Source: Saprospiraceae bacterium (GTDB lineage: Bacteria; Bacteroidota; Bacteroidia; Chitinophagales; Saprospiraceae). Taken from it: DNA of 64,000 bases. Of the stretch, positions 1-7,968 are shown piece by piece (the first letter of the stretch is position 1; each line of letters starts with the position of its first letter). A model generated the notes under the pieces. That model was not told the origin of the DNA, did no database searches, and was given only the letters and a program-made list of their open reading frames with translations. Location: contig JAGPCT010000007.1 in the NCBI GenBank assembly GCA_018057925.1, positions 39,192 through 103,191 on the forward strand, written 5' to 3'. A program made the position numbers and the translations under genes.

Positions 1-93
1 AAAGATATTATATAAATATAGTTGTATAAAAATAAGTTATTCAATAGATTAGGAATAATGAGAAAAAAATATCATTAAAATTAAAAATAATAC

Positions 94-123
94 TTGTATA
101 TTCATTCAATCCTCTTATCTTTG
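94..123 (+). promoter_or_regulatory. Promoter of the tRNA-Ser/tRNA-Pro operon
   Basis: A TTG (94-96) is followed after 19 nt by TATCTTTG (116-123). This matches the Bacteroidota housekeeping pattern TTG-N19-TAnnTTTG. Transcription would start near 130, about 20 nt before the first tRNA. Confidence 0.7.
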
Positions 124-150
124 CAGTCGCTTAAACGAAAGCAAGTCCAT

Positions 151-237
<87 letters not shown>

Positions 238-259
238 CACTATTATATAGATTTTGATT

Positions 260-334
260 CGGGGTGTAGCGCAGTCCGGTTAGCGTACCTGCTTTGGGAG
301 CAGGTGGTCGCAGGTTCGAATCCTGCTACCCCGA
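260..334 (+). tRNA. tRNA-Pro (anticodon UGG), integration target
   Basis: Acceptor stem CGGGGTG (260-266) pairs with TACCCCG (327-333), discriminator A334. The anticodon stem CCTGC/GCAGG encloses TTTGGGA, giving anticodon TGG. The gene is complete. Its 3' part from 278 onward is duplicated exactly at 10552-10609, so an integrative element entered here and rebuilt the gene with its own copy of the 3' end. Confidence 0.97.
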
Positions 335-335
335 C
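278..335 (+). repeat. attL: 58-bp direct repeat in tRNA-Pro
   Basis: Starts GGTTAGCGTACCTGC and ends CTACCCCGAC. It is identical base for base to 10552-10609. It covers the D-arm end, anticodon arm and TPsiC arm to the 3' end of tRNA-Pro, the usual crossover region for tRNA-targeting tyrosine integrases. Confidence 0.92.
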
Positions 336-344
336 TTGATTATC

Positions 345-379
345 AAGGGTTTATGTGAAAAACATAGGCCCTTTTTTAT
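345..379 (+). terminator. Intrinsic terminator after tRNA-Pro, element-borne
   Basis: AAGGG..TATGT, loop GAAAA, ACATA..CCCTT, then a T-rich tract. Because it lies just inside attL it was brought in by the element. A similar hairpin (AAGGGTTTCGA/TCGAGACCCTT) follows attR and should be the original host terminator. Confidence 0.75.
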
Positions 380-383
380 TTGA

Positions 384-404
384 GGTTAAACATAGGGTTA
401 AACA
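384..404 (+). repeat. Left putative integrase arm sites (GGTTAAACA x2)
   Basis: GGTTAAACA occurs at 384-392 and 396-404, 12 bp apart. The same 9-mer with the same 12-bp spacing occurs near the other end at 10429-10437 and 10441-10449. Paired direct repeats flanking the cores are typical of the arm-type sites bound by the N-terminal domain of tyrosine integrases; binding here is inferred. Confidence 0.6.
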
Positions 405-581
405 AAAGTTTATGGTTTCAGAGTGAATGGATAGGACATAAATATAAAATCCAATTTGACCATCGCACCTTTGGAAAATAAAATTCAATTTAGGCTATAG
501 TATTATATAATCAATAATTTGAGGTTTTAAAAATAATGATACAAATTGCAATGTTTATGTTGGATAATTTGTTAATTATTT

Positions 582-860
582 ATGAATAATTTAAATTTTA
601 AGCAAGTTTCTGATATAGGTTTAAATGAAATTTCAGTATTCCCATTTACATTAGCTGATGATTGTCGTGAATATTATTGTTCTTCATACTCAATTGGGTC
701 AATAGAAGGAATGGTTATTTTCCATGAGGTTTATTACTTAAGCTTTATGTCACGCACTAGTCCTGGTTATAAATATTATGGTTCAATTGAAGTTCCAGTT
801 TCAAGAGTGAAAGAGGTTAAAATACCCAAAGTTCAAATTAAAGTAGCCACTGTACTTTAA
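582..860 (+). CDS. Small hypothetical protein near attL (92 aa)
   Basis: An open frame of 92 residues with ordinary composition (acidic middle, aromatic YYCSSYS segment, basic C-terminus KEVKIPKVQIK). It has no signal peptide, no membrane segment and no recognised domain. It is the only plausible plus-strand gene inside the element. A weak TTG/TAATTTG promoter-like stretch lies just upstream (about 563-571). It could be a chance ORF in AT-rich DNA; nothing else supports it. Confidence 0.35.
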   Translation: MNNLNFKQVSDIGLNEISVFPFTLADDCREYYCSSYSIGSIEGMVIFHEVYYLSFMSRTSPGYKYYGSIEVPVSRVKEVKIPKVQIKVATVL

Positions 861-1815
861 TAGAATTTCACACACCAATCCATTCATAACTTGTAAACAC
901 CTTTTAAAAATGATGCAGGAGTAATTGTCAAGGTCCGACGATAGGAGGTGTATTTTAACCTTGACTATTGCGGATGCATCTTTTATCTTGTGAACAAGTT
1001 GGTGAATGGTACGGAATACTCTCTTTTCCATTGGGGCAATATATTGTAGGTGAAGGATGCAATGTGTATGGTGGGAGGGAAAAGAGTAAGTGTACGGTAT
1101 TCATGTAGGAACGGAATGAAATGCCATACTCTTACCGGATGAAGGGATGTGAGTGTACCTTTTATATATAAGTGTTTAAATTTTGTACACAATGTCAATC
1201 GTTGAAATAATACTTACTAATAGAAAAGCTTAGGTACACTGACAGGACTGATGGTCATACTCAATGCATACAAACCTACGCCGATGAAAAGGGTGGTGGG
1301 GAAAAGTGGACACATGGAATCTTATTGGTATGAAGAAGCTAGATGACAATAATTATGAGGCTACTTATACATAATGTGGATTATGGGCTGTACTGTGTTG
1401 CGCCTGCGGCAGGACATGACCATAATAAAGTTACATTATGTTAAGTAGCTTACACTTGAAGACAGTGTGTAAAATGGCACGGTGGTGGTGGTTGGAGTGT
1501 CATGTTTTGAGAGCTTGTGAAGTAGCCATCCATAATTTCTGAAATCTTGACTTTTTAACTGAATTGAGGCTACTTGCTGCGAACAGATTACACACTGGAT
1601 GAGAGTGGCTCATATTTATTGACATCGTATATTATACTATTTCTATCTTGAGTAGTCTGAGTAAAAAAGTTTTTGAGTATATTGGTTGATTGTTATGAGG
1701 GGGTAAGGAAAATTTACAATTTAATTGCGGGGGTTAATGGAGGGGTGCATCTAGGTATATTTAACTCAATTAAAAAAGGAAGATTTGGAAGATATGGCTT
1801 TTCAAATATAATTAA
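861..1815. other. ~950-bp stretch of the element without a supported gene, rich in inverted repeats
   Basis: No convincing reading frame. Several inverted repeats are visible: CTACTTATACATAATG (1361-1376) with CATTATGTTAAGTAG (1434-1448); AAGTAGCC (1520-1527) with GGCTACTT (1568-1575); AGTGTGTAA (1464-1472) with TTACACACT (1588-1596); and a tight CCTGC-G-GCAGG at 1403-1413. The stretch looks richer in G than its flanks. It may be a degraded gene or a cis-acting region (origin or transfer origin) of the element. Confidence 0.45.
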
Positions 1816-2766
1816 TCAATTAAATAAATATCCAAAGTCACCATTCAAAATATTTTTGCTTTCCTCCTCTGATAGAGGAGGATCATGCCATAAAATCCTA
1901 CTATTATTAGTTGTTGCATGCTGTATTAAAGAACAATTAACTGAATTAGAGCTATAGCTATTTACTTCCATTATAAATATTTTGTCCAAGTACATGTTTT
2001 CATCTACAAAATTGGGATGAATAGCCGCATTTACCCCAATAAGACCTGAAGCTATACTTGGATAAACTATTACATCTGAACTATGCTGAATATACTGGTA
2101 AAGTACGTAATGGCTTAATAAAGCAGATATAGAATAATTGTTGTCTTTGGTGTCTTCAACGAAAGTTGAATTTATATAATTCAGCAATTCATAATATCCC
2201 ATTTTTTGTTCTACTGTCAACTCTTTTAATGTATCAGCAATCATAAAATTCACCTCCTTTTCTTTTAAAAGCCTACTGTATACATTTGCCTCTGGTAAAT
2301 TCGGTGGAATAAATTCAGAAATATTAATATTTCTATCCAAGTCTGATCTTACCTTCCATTTAGACAGGCACAATCTTACTGGCAATTCTTTCCCCTTAAC
2401 AGATTCATATAAAGAAATTATTGGGTTAATTGAACTATAGAATACAGGGTACATAGGAAAATTACATCTACCTATTTTTGTAAAGCAAGAAGGAGGATAT
2501 GAATACTCAGTTCTTAATTTAAAATTCTTTATTTCATCAAGTGGTCTGGCTCTGAAAAAAGATATCCTTTTAAAGTTATCTGGCGGTATACTCTTGTATA
2601 ATTGAGGAAAAATTGTACAATACTTAAAATATTCTGATTTCCAATCTTTAATATACTGATCTAAAGAATATCTTTCTGTATATGAAGGCCAATTAGCAGA
2701 TTTTAAGGCAATAATAATTTTCTTAGCTTCATCTAATGTAGGTATGGTGTAATTATCTTTTAGCAT
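1816..2766 (-). CDS. RES-domain-like protein B (316 aa), paralogue of its upstream neighbour
   Basis: Soluble, no signal peptide. It shares a conserved core with the adjacent upstream gene: FFRAR near residue 71, EYSYPP, IGRCNFPMYPVFYSS (about 99-113), LSKWKV, IVYPSI and VNAAIHPNFVD (about 250). The pattern Arg ... GRxNxPGxPxLYxSxxP ... Ser/Pro-rich strand resembles the RES fold (an ADP-ribosyltransferase-like NAD-consuming domain of toxins). The overall length exceeds a bare RES toxin of about 150-230 aa, so it has extra N-terminal helices. Its start overlaps the end of the upstream gene by 14 nt, indicating an operon. No Xre/DUF2384 antitoxin is visible. Family assignment is by motif only. 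Confidence 0.6.
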   Translation of the reverse strand: MLKDNYTIPTLDEAKKIIIALKSANWPSYTERYSLDQYIKDWKSEYFKYCTIFPQLYKSIPPDNFKRISFFRARPLDEIKNFKLRTEYSYPPSCFTKIGRCNFPMYPVFYSSINPIISLYESVKGKELPVRLCLSKWKVRSDLDRNINISEFIPPNLPEANVYSRLLKEKEVNFMIADTLKELTVEQKMGYYELLNYINSTFVEDTKDNNYSISALLSHYVLYQYIQHSSDVIVYPSIASGLIGVNAAIHPNFVDENMYLDKIFIMEVNSYSSNSVNCSLIQHATTNNSRILWHDPPLSEEESKNILNGDFGYLFN

Positions 2767-3682
2767 TAAGGATTCCAGTTTGAGTAAGCAAAAATCCAGG
2801 AAAGTCTTCTGAAAAAATATGTTGAAACCTGTCTTGATTATCTTCTCGTTTTATGAAAACTACTTTGTTGTTTTTAACTTCACTAAAATGACTAATGTTA
2901 ATGGAGTTACGAAAAACATTTAATATATAGATTCTATCAATTTGCATTTGATTATCTACAAAATTTGGCGCAATTGCAGCATTAATTTGGTCAAGGTCTT
3001 TAACACTTGGGTACAAAATCATATCTGTTGAGCCACCATCAAATCTAAAGAAAGATATATGTGAAAATATGCTTGCATAATTATAATCTGTGGTCGATAT
3101 AAAGCTATTGTAAAACTCTTTAACAACTTCAAGGTAAGCTTTCTTTTGGCTGTCACTTTTCAAAAAATCAGGAAATATATCACCTACTTTTATGTGATTG
3201 TTTTTATTAAAGTACGGATTAGTTGTAGGCAGGTTTTCTGGCATAAACTCCTGTATCACGAATTGCTCTTTAGATGGAATTACTTTCCATCTACTTAAAT
3301 ATACTACTGCTGGTATTTCACCCTCAGAAATTATTTCTTTTACTGCTATTAAAGGGTCCAAAGAAGAATACAAAACTGGGTATCCAGGAAAATTGCAACG
3401 TCCTAAAGATGACTTTGATTTTGGTGGATATGTATACTCAAAAAGGAGATTTTCATTAAACCCATCCCTTTGGATTGATGCTCTATATAAAGGAACATCA
3501 AAGTCTTTACTTTCAATAATTTTTTTTCTTACAGGTAACTTAGGAAAAATTTTATAATAAGCACCTAACCATTCTTTGCAAAGTCGTAATGGGTTAGAAT
3601 TCAATCCAGTTAAAGTAATTTCTTTTAATTCCTTTAGTCTAATAGTTGTTTCTTCTAATTCAGGGAATTTATCTTCTTCCAT
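2753..3682 (-). CDS. RES-domain-like protein A (309 aa)
   Basis: First gene of a two-gene unit with the overlapping downstream paralogue. Motifs in order are LYRAS (about 65), EYTYPP (about 82), LGRCNFPGYPVLYSSLDP (about 93-110) followed by an acidic helix AVKEI, LSRWKV (about 130), and MILYPSV...INAAIAPNFVD (about 222-242). These match RES proteins: an Arg on the first strand, a G-R-x-N-x-x-G-x-P-x-L-Y-x-S block followed by Glu, and a later Ser. RES domains degrade NAD+, which suggests a toxin or anti-phage effector carried as cargo. The NADase role is inferred; the paralogy is seen directly. Confidence 0.62.
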   Translation of the reverse strand: MEEDKFPELEETTIRLKELKEITLTGLNSNPLRLCKEWLGAYYKIFPKLPVRKKIIESKDFDVPLYRASIQRDGFNENLLFEYTYPPKSKSSLGRCNFPGYPVLYSSLDPLIAVKEIISEGEIPAVVYLSRWKVIPSKEQFVIQEFMPENLPTTNPYFNKNNHIKVGDIFPDFLKSDSQKKAYLEVVKEFYNSFISTTDYNYASIFSHISFFRFDGGSTDMILYPSVKDLDQINAAIAPNFVDNQMQIDRIYILNVFRNSINISHFSEVKNNKVVFIKREDNQDRFQHIFSEDFPGFLLTQTGILNAKR

Positions 3683-3772
3683 ATTTAAAAATTAAAGCCT
3701 CAATTCAAACTATTTCACATTAAAGTTCTCTACATTAACCTAAATTCTAAAAAAGTTTATATTAAAATGTAA

Positions 3773-4945
3773 TTATTTGTAGTAAACTAAAACTGTTCCA
3801 TCATCATGAAAAAATGGACTAGCTATGATGATTAAATTATCTGTGGAAGCCATCCAATCACCAGTTCTAATAAAACCAAAACCAAGTCTAGAATCTTTAT
3901 TTTCAGGTGCTAAAGTTCTAATATGTCTGAAATCAGCTGCAATATCAAAAACATAAACTTCATCTTTAGAGTTCACATATAAATATTGATCATCAATATG
4001 ACATTTTGTACCAAATTCTGAAATACTTGAACTAGATTCTATCCTTTTGTATAAACTTCCAGAGTTTAAATCATAAATTTCTATTGCATCAAATACATTG
4101 TCAGTGATAATAACAAACTTGTCACTAAGGCAAGCACTTGCTCCAAACCCGTCAAATATTTGGTCTACCTTCGGGTCATAACTTCTTTCAAACCTTTTGA
4201 TTAATTCAAGATCACCATCATTATATTTGTATAGGAAAACAGCACCCTCCGCATTATCAAAATCTATATCACCGCTACCATATCTTGAATACTCAGTGCC
4301 CGGTGCACTTATCAGAACGTAATCCTCTTTAATGAATATCCAAGCTCCAAAGAATGCATAATTATGATCATTATCACCATTTATTCTTTTTACAAATTTC
4401 CAATTGTTTGACTCTTTCTTAAATAAGCATACGCTCCCACAATATTCACCATATGAATTTGCTTTATCCATATAAAAAGGTAGTATCGCAAAATTACTCC
4501 CCAAGGTAGAGTATGATCTGCGCAATTCATGATTTTTTATTGTTCCATTTGGTATCAAATTTTGAAGATTAATTTCGTTTGAAATTTTTCTTGAACTATA
4601 ATCAAAATTGTAAATTTTATATTCATAAATAAAACTATTATCATTAATATAAGGATAGCCATGACCAAAGTTAGAATAGGTACCATTTCCAAAACTTAAT
4701 AAACCTTCATAATTTATATTTTTACCTACACACTTATATACTTTTTTATTGTTTAAAAATAATTTATCATTTTGAACAAAAAAAGAATTTATATAATCAT
4801 CCTCTCCTAGATGAAGATCTGGATAATAAATTTTGCTATTGGGGTCAAAAGTAACCGTTGATACATTTTTTTTTGGAGAATCATTATCACTTTTATTACA
4901 GCTAATCATTAATATAGCAAATAAATATATATATACATTATTCAT
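3773..4945 (-). CDS. FG-GAP-like lipoprotein (390 aa)
   Basis: The N-terminus is a lipoprotein signal with lipobox LMISC (Cys about 16), followed by a Ser/Asp/Lys linker. The body contains repeated units such as 'FGAWIFIKEDYVLISAPG', 'GFGASACLSDKFVIIT' and 'LGFGFIRTGDWMASTDN', each followed by an 'x-Y-x-Y/F' strand. This is the FG-GAP/integrin-like beta-propeller pattern (FGxSxxxxxxYxxIGAP). It is probably an exported, membrane-anchored propeller. It is cargo of the element, separated by 90 bp from the RES-like pair on the same strand; function unknown. Confidence 0.65.
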   Translation of the reverse strand: MNNVYIYLFAILMISCNKSDNDSPKKNVSTVTFDPNSKIYYPDLHLGEDDYINSFFVQNDKLFLNNKKVYKCVGKNINYEGLLSFGNGTYSNFGHGYPYINDNSFIYEYKIYNFDYSSRKISNEINLQNLIPNGTIKNHELRRSYSTLGSNFAILPFYMDKANSYGEYCGSVCLFKKESNNWKFVKRINGDNDHNYAFFGAWIFIKEDYVLISAPGTEYSRYGSGDIDFDNAEGAVFLYKYNDGDLELIKRFERSYDPKVDQIFDGFGASACLSDKFVIITDNVFDAIEIYDLNSGSLYKRIESSSSISEFGTKCHIDDQYLYVNSKDEVYVFDIAADFRHIRTLAPENKDSRLGFGFIRTGDWMASTDNLIIIASPFFHDDGTVLVYYK

Positions 4946-5024
4946 TTTAATTAAATTAAATCATATTGACAAAATGTTATTTAGCCACTAATTTAATAAT
5001 ATTTTTAATTATACAAGCAACACT

Positions 5025-5141
5025 TTAATTAATCCATTCAGTATATAACCAAAGGAAGTAGTTTGCTTGTTTGCCTTCTGCTTCATATTGATCTGAATTA
5101 TTGGTGATACCACCTGCCGAGAATATTAGATTAGAAGGTAT
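5025..5141 (-). pseudogene. Gene remnant, C-terminal ~38 codons
   Basis: On the minus strand the frame is open from 5141 to a TAA at 5025-5027 and reads like real protein (…SAGGITNNSDQYEAEG…NYFLWLYTEWIN), with an in-frame TAG immediately upstream (5142-5144) and no start codon. It looks like the tail of a deleted gene. The parent family was not recognised. Confidence 0.35.
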
Positions 5142-5207
5142 CTATTTAATACTTCAATCATAGAGTTATATTATGCTTTATTGCCAAAGATACCATACTT
5201 ACCAGAT

Positions 5208-5237
5208 AAAAAAAAGGACTGAGAGTATCAGCCCTTT
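5208..5237 (-). terminator. Intrinsic terminator after the DUF3987 gene
   Basis: Read on the minus strand: GGGCTGA, loop TACTC, TCAGTCC, then a run of eight T. There is one G-T wobble in a 7-bp stem. It lies 9 nt past the stop codon of the DUF3987 gene. Confidence 0.8.
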
Positions 5238-5245
5238 AGTAGGTG

Positions 5246-7399
5246 TTAAATTTTTTGGAAAACACCCTGTTTTATCTTGATAATCAATTGGTTTTGATAT
5301 TTCAGGAGGAAATTTCCTACTGATTTTTCAGAAAGACCATTTTTCTTTCCAGCTTGATTGGCATCTTGACGTGTAAATACATCAGAAAGGCTATCCAGTA
5401 AGGATTTGTAAGAGGAAGTTAATTGGTCGTATGGGCTACCATTTAAGGTCAATCCAATATTTAAGGCATTAGTGATGCTAACTTCTACCATCTTGAGAAC
5501 TATGTCAAGGTCATAATCAGTACAGGAGCAATATTGTTCTGGATCTCTCATTGATAAATTAGCATCACCGGAATAATTGTAATCAGGTGTCCTTAAATAT
5601 CCTAATATCATTAACATTTTAAAGGCTATGAGACCATGTCTTTTTATGACTGCATCAAGATTAGCTTGTCCTTCTGAAAGAAGGTGATTCATTTTAGATT
5701 CAAAATAGTGATTGAAGGTAGTCCATTGGGGTTCAGTCAAGCCAAATCTCATTTTTACAACTTTATTGCTCAGAACTCTATATAAAGAGGGTTGCAAATC
5801 TTTAAAATGCTTATTTAAATCAAATTCAGAATTTTGAGATGGGTCTCTCCACATATTATCACTTTCAAATTTATAAATAAAAAATCTACTGAATAATCCA
5901 TTTTCTACAGACCTTACTACGCCATTAATTTGGTCAGGTGTTCCTGAAATACAAATAGCAAGTTTTGGGTTTTTACATTCAAGGTGGGTATCATCTTTTA
6001 CCCTAGATAAGGTTACCCTTTCATTGTGGAAGCATTTACGTAACGTAGAGGAATAATCACCATGCTCAGATTTAAAAGATGCAGTGATTGTATCTGCTTC
6101 TGTATCAATGATTATACCCATACCGTCATTATTGGCTAATAAAGCAATCAATCTTGAATGTGTGATGTTTGCAGGGATCAAAAGTGCTTTCCTTTTATTT
6201 TCAAAGAAATGTGATGTCGCAGCAGGTATTGACTCAACCGTATGAGCAATCATTCTCTGTGGAATATTGCTAAAGGCACTATTTTCACTCTCCAATAATA
6301 AATTTATTAAACTCAATACACCCTTACCAGATGCGGCAGGTGCTAAAATAAATGAGTAAAGATTGGTATGTTGTGTTTTATTGTCATATATGCCAGTGAG
6401 TCGTGGTATGCATCCTCCGATGGCTGTTATGAGACCTAATAGCATGACATCTTTTTGATTTGAATCAGTAATGGGGTCTAAAGCTTTTTGCAAGAATGAT
6501 GGCAAGTTTGTATAGATGTCTTTTGGAAAACTTTTAAATTCTATTGGATATTGAAATAAAATAATTTCTGCCAATGAAGTGAAAGAGACTTTGGATGAAG
6601 GTAAGGTCCCAAAGTAGGAGGTTAAACTACTTCTGGTTACACTATTATAATCTATGCTTAAAGTGGCAAGGTAATTGTGCATACTATCAATAGTAATACT
6701 TACCAGTTTGGCTTTAGCCATAGCTTCCTTAGAATGTGCTTGAAATAAGATGGTAGAATCAGCAATCCTGGCATCAGTGAATAAATACTCAAGAATTTTA
6801 TACTGCTTTATTTGTGAAAGTGTGTCGTGTGTGAAAAGCTCTATTTTTTCACTATTCAAAGTAAATGAGACTTCAACATTGTTCATGTTAAATAAATCGG
6901 CATCTTCATTGATATATGCTTTAGGATCATAGTTGATTAAAGATATACTAGTAAGTGGATTAATGGATAATTCACTTTGAACTGTTAAAAGCGACTCATA
7001 ATAATTTGAAACTACATTATGTCCATCCAAATAATCTTCTTGTCCTCCTTCTATTTTAGCTAGTAATATTATTCCATCATTAGAAATATTGCGATAACAC
7101 AGCATAGTGTGAGAATCTCCTATTGCATTATCGAATATGGATTCAATTGTCATATCATGTGGCACAATGAATTCCAATGCAATCATATGTGAATGCTCAT
7201 CTAAGTTGATATTACTTCTGGTATTTTTAAAAATGCCAGCAGGAGTATAACAGGGGAGGTTTGGAACCTCCCTTGTTAAGATTGATGGGTCATTATTGAC
7301 CCTTATAATTTGTTCATTGGAATCACATGTAGTGATTAATGTGAACAATTCTGATAAAGTAGCTGACTTTAAGTCAGCATTAAAAAGAGAAAATGACAT
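5246..7399 (-). CDS. DUF3987 / BT4734-like primase-helicase-type protein (717 aa)
   Basis: The N-terminal ~200 residues resemble the BT4734/VirE-N-like domain that precedes DUF3987 in Bacteroidota mobile elements. The DUF3987 part (about 290-560) has a P-loop-like motif APAASGKGVLSL (about 355), an acidic strand GMGIIIDTEADT (Walker B position) and the sensor-like block LAICISGTPDQINGVVRS. Such proteins act in DNA replication of integrative elements. Its ATG overlaps the stop of a 39-aa ORF by one base (TAATG), so the two are probably translationally coupled. A terminator follows. The biochemical role is inferred from context. Confidence 0.75.
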   Translation of the reverse strand: MSFSLFNADLKSATLSELFTLITTCDSNEQIIRVNNDPSILTREVPNLPCYTPAGIFKNTRSNINLDEHSHMIALEFIVPHDMTIESIFDNAIGDSHTMLCYRNISNDGIILLAKIEGGQEDYLDGHNVVSNYYESLLTVQSELSINPLTSISLINYDPKAYINEDADLFNMNNVEVSFTLNSEKIELFTHDTLSQIKQYKILEYLFTDARIADSTILFQAHSKEAMAKAKLVSITIDSMHNYLATLSIDYNSVTRSSLTSYFGTLPSSKVSFTSLAEIILFQYPIEFKSFPKDIYTNLPSFLQKALDPITDSNQKDVMLLGLITAIGGCIPRLTGIYDNKTQHTNLYSFILAPAASGKGVLSLINLLLESENSAFSNIPQRMIAHTVESIPAATSHFFENKRKALLIPANITHSRLIALLANNDGMGIIIDTEADTITASFKSEHGDYSSTLRKCFHNERVTLSRVKDDTHLECKNPKLAICISGTPDQINGVVRSVENGLFSRFFIYKFESDNMWRDPSQNSEFDLNKHFKDLQPSLYRVLSNKVVKMRFGLTEPQWTTFNHYFESKMNHLLSEGQANLDAVIKRHGLIAFKMLMILGYLRTPDYNYSGDANLSMRDPEQYCSCTDYDLDIVLKMVEVSITNALNIGLTLNGSPYDQLTSSYKSLLDSLSDVFTRQDANQAGKKNGLSEKSVGNFLLKYQNQLIIKIKQGVFQKI

Positions 7400-7518
7400 T
7401 ATTTTTTTGTTTTATAGAAAAAGAAAAAATAGATTAAAATAATCAAAAATATAAGCACTATAAAGCTCATTATTGTTTGATAAATGTGTGGCGGAATAGG
7501 CCTAAATAAAATATCCAT
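7399..7518 (-). CDS. 39-aa single-pass membrane peptide coupled to the DUF3987 gene
   Basis: ATG at 7516-7518; the stop TAA (7399-7401) shares one base with the ATG of the downstream DUF3987 gene. The product starts MDILFRPIPPHIYQ, continues with about 20 hydrophobic residues (MSFIVLIFLIILIYFFFF) and ends in a basic tail YKTKK, a typical single transmembrane micro-protein with a cytoplasmic C-terminus. No SD is visible. The tight coupling argues for a real gene, either a functional partner or only a translational coupler. Confidence 0.5.
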   Translation of the reverse strand: MDILFRPIPPHIYQTIMSFIVLIFLIILIYFFFFYKTKK

Positions 7519-7609
7519 ATTATTATGGTTTTAAAAATTAAAAAATAAAATATTATGGGGATCAAAGTATGAGTTCAAGCCCTTGGCTATGTACCTCTAT
7601 AGATAAGAC

Positions 7610-7897
7610 TTACATGGCTTTAGGATTTTGAAGTGAAGAAATATTTTTTCTTTGGGCTATATGCTCCCTTGCTTTCTGATGGATTTGATCCACAGAGAGA
7701 ATTTCATTGCCCTGTATCCAATCCATTAATGATGATTGTAGTAAGTAAATCCTACCACCCGATTTAGAGAAAGGTACTTGTCGTCTGAATATCTTAGCTC
7801 TTAGGGCTGCTGGGGTAATGGATAGGAATGAGGCTGCTTGGGATAGGGTTAGTGTCTCTTTGTGGTGTAAATTATCTTGTAAAAATTTTTCTGACAT
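7610..7897 (-). CDS. Excisionase-like helix-turn-helix protein (95 aa)
   Basis: Residues 16-63 form the helix_turn_helix_17/MerR-like excisionase pattern: LTLSQAASFLSITPAALRAK (recognition helix), then FSKSGGRIYLLQSSLMDWIQG, the wing with Arg-Ile-Tyr and the Trp-Ile ending. Such proteins bend DNA for excision or regulate element genes in Bacteroidota. It is located between the integrase module and the replication gene, as expected for a recombination directionality or regulatory factor. The excisionase role is inferred. Confidence 0.78.
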   Translation of the reverse strand: MSEKFLQDNLHHKETLTLSQAASFLSITPAALRAKIFRRQVPFSKSGGRIYLLQSSLMDWIQGNEILSVDQIHQKAREHIAQRKNISSLQNPKAM

Positions 7898-7947
7898 ACA
7901 TAATGTTTTAGTACGTCTGCAAAGATAAATTGTAAGTAAGGGGAAAG

Positions 7948-7968
7948 TTGGGGGTAAGTTACCCCCAA
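7948..7968 (-). promoter_or_regulatory. 21-bp perfect palindrome between the 391-aa gene and the HTH gene
   Basis: TTGGGGGTAA-G-TTACCCCCAA, 10-bp perfect arms with a 1-nt centre. It includes the last codons and stop of the upstream gene. A further GGGGTAAGT copy follows at 7971-7979. No T-run follows on the minus strand, so an operator for the HTH protein is at least as likely as a terminator. Confidence 0.45.

Noticed and set aside
983..1198. Small minus-strand ORFs around 0.8-1.2 kb
   Set aside because: Low-complexity chance frames in a region of inverted repeats; no conserved features.
1673..1957. 94-aa plus-strand ORF
   Set aside because: Overlaps the 3' end of the better supported RES-like gene on the other strand and has no domain or promoter.
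3198..3557. 119-aa plus-strand ORF
   Set aside because: Complement of the RES-like protein A gene; shadow frame.
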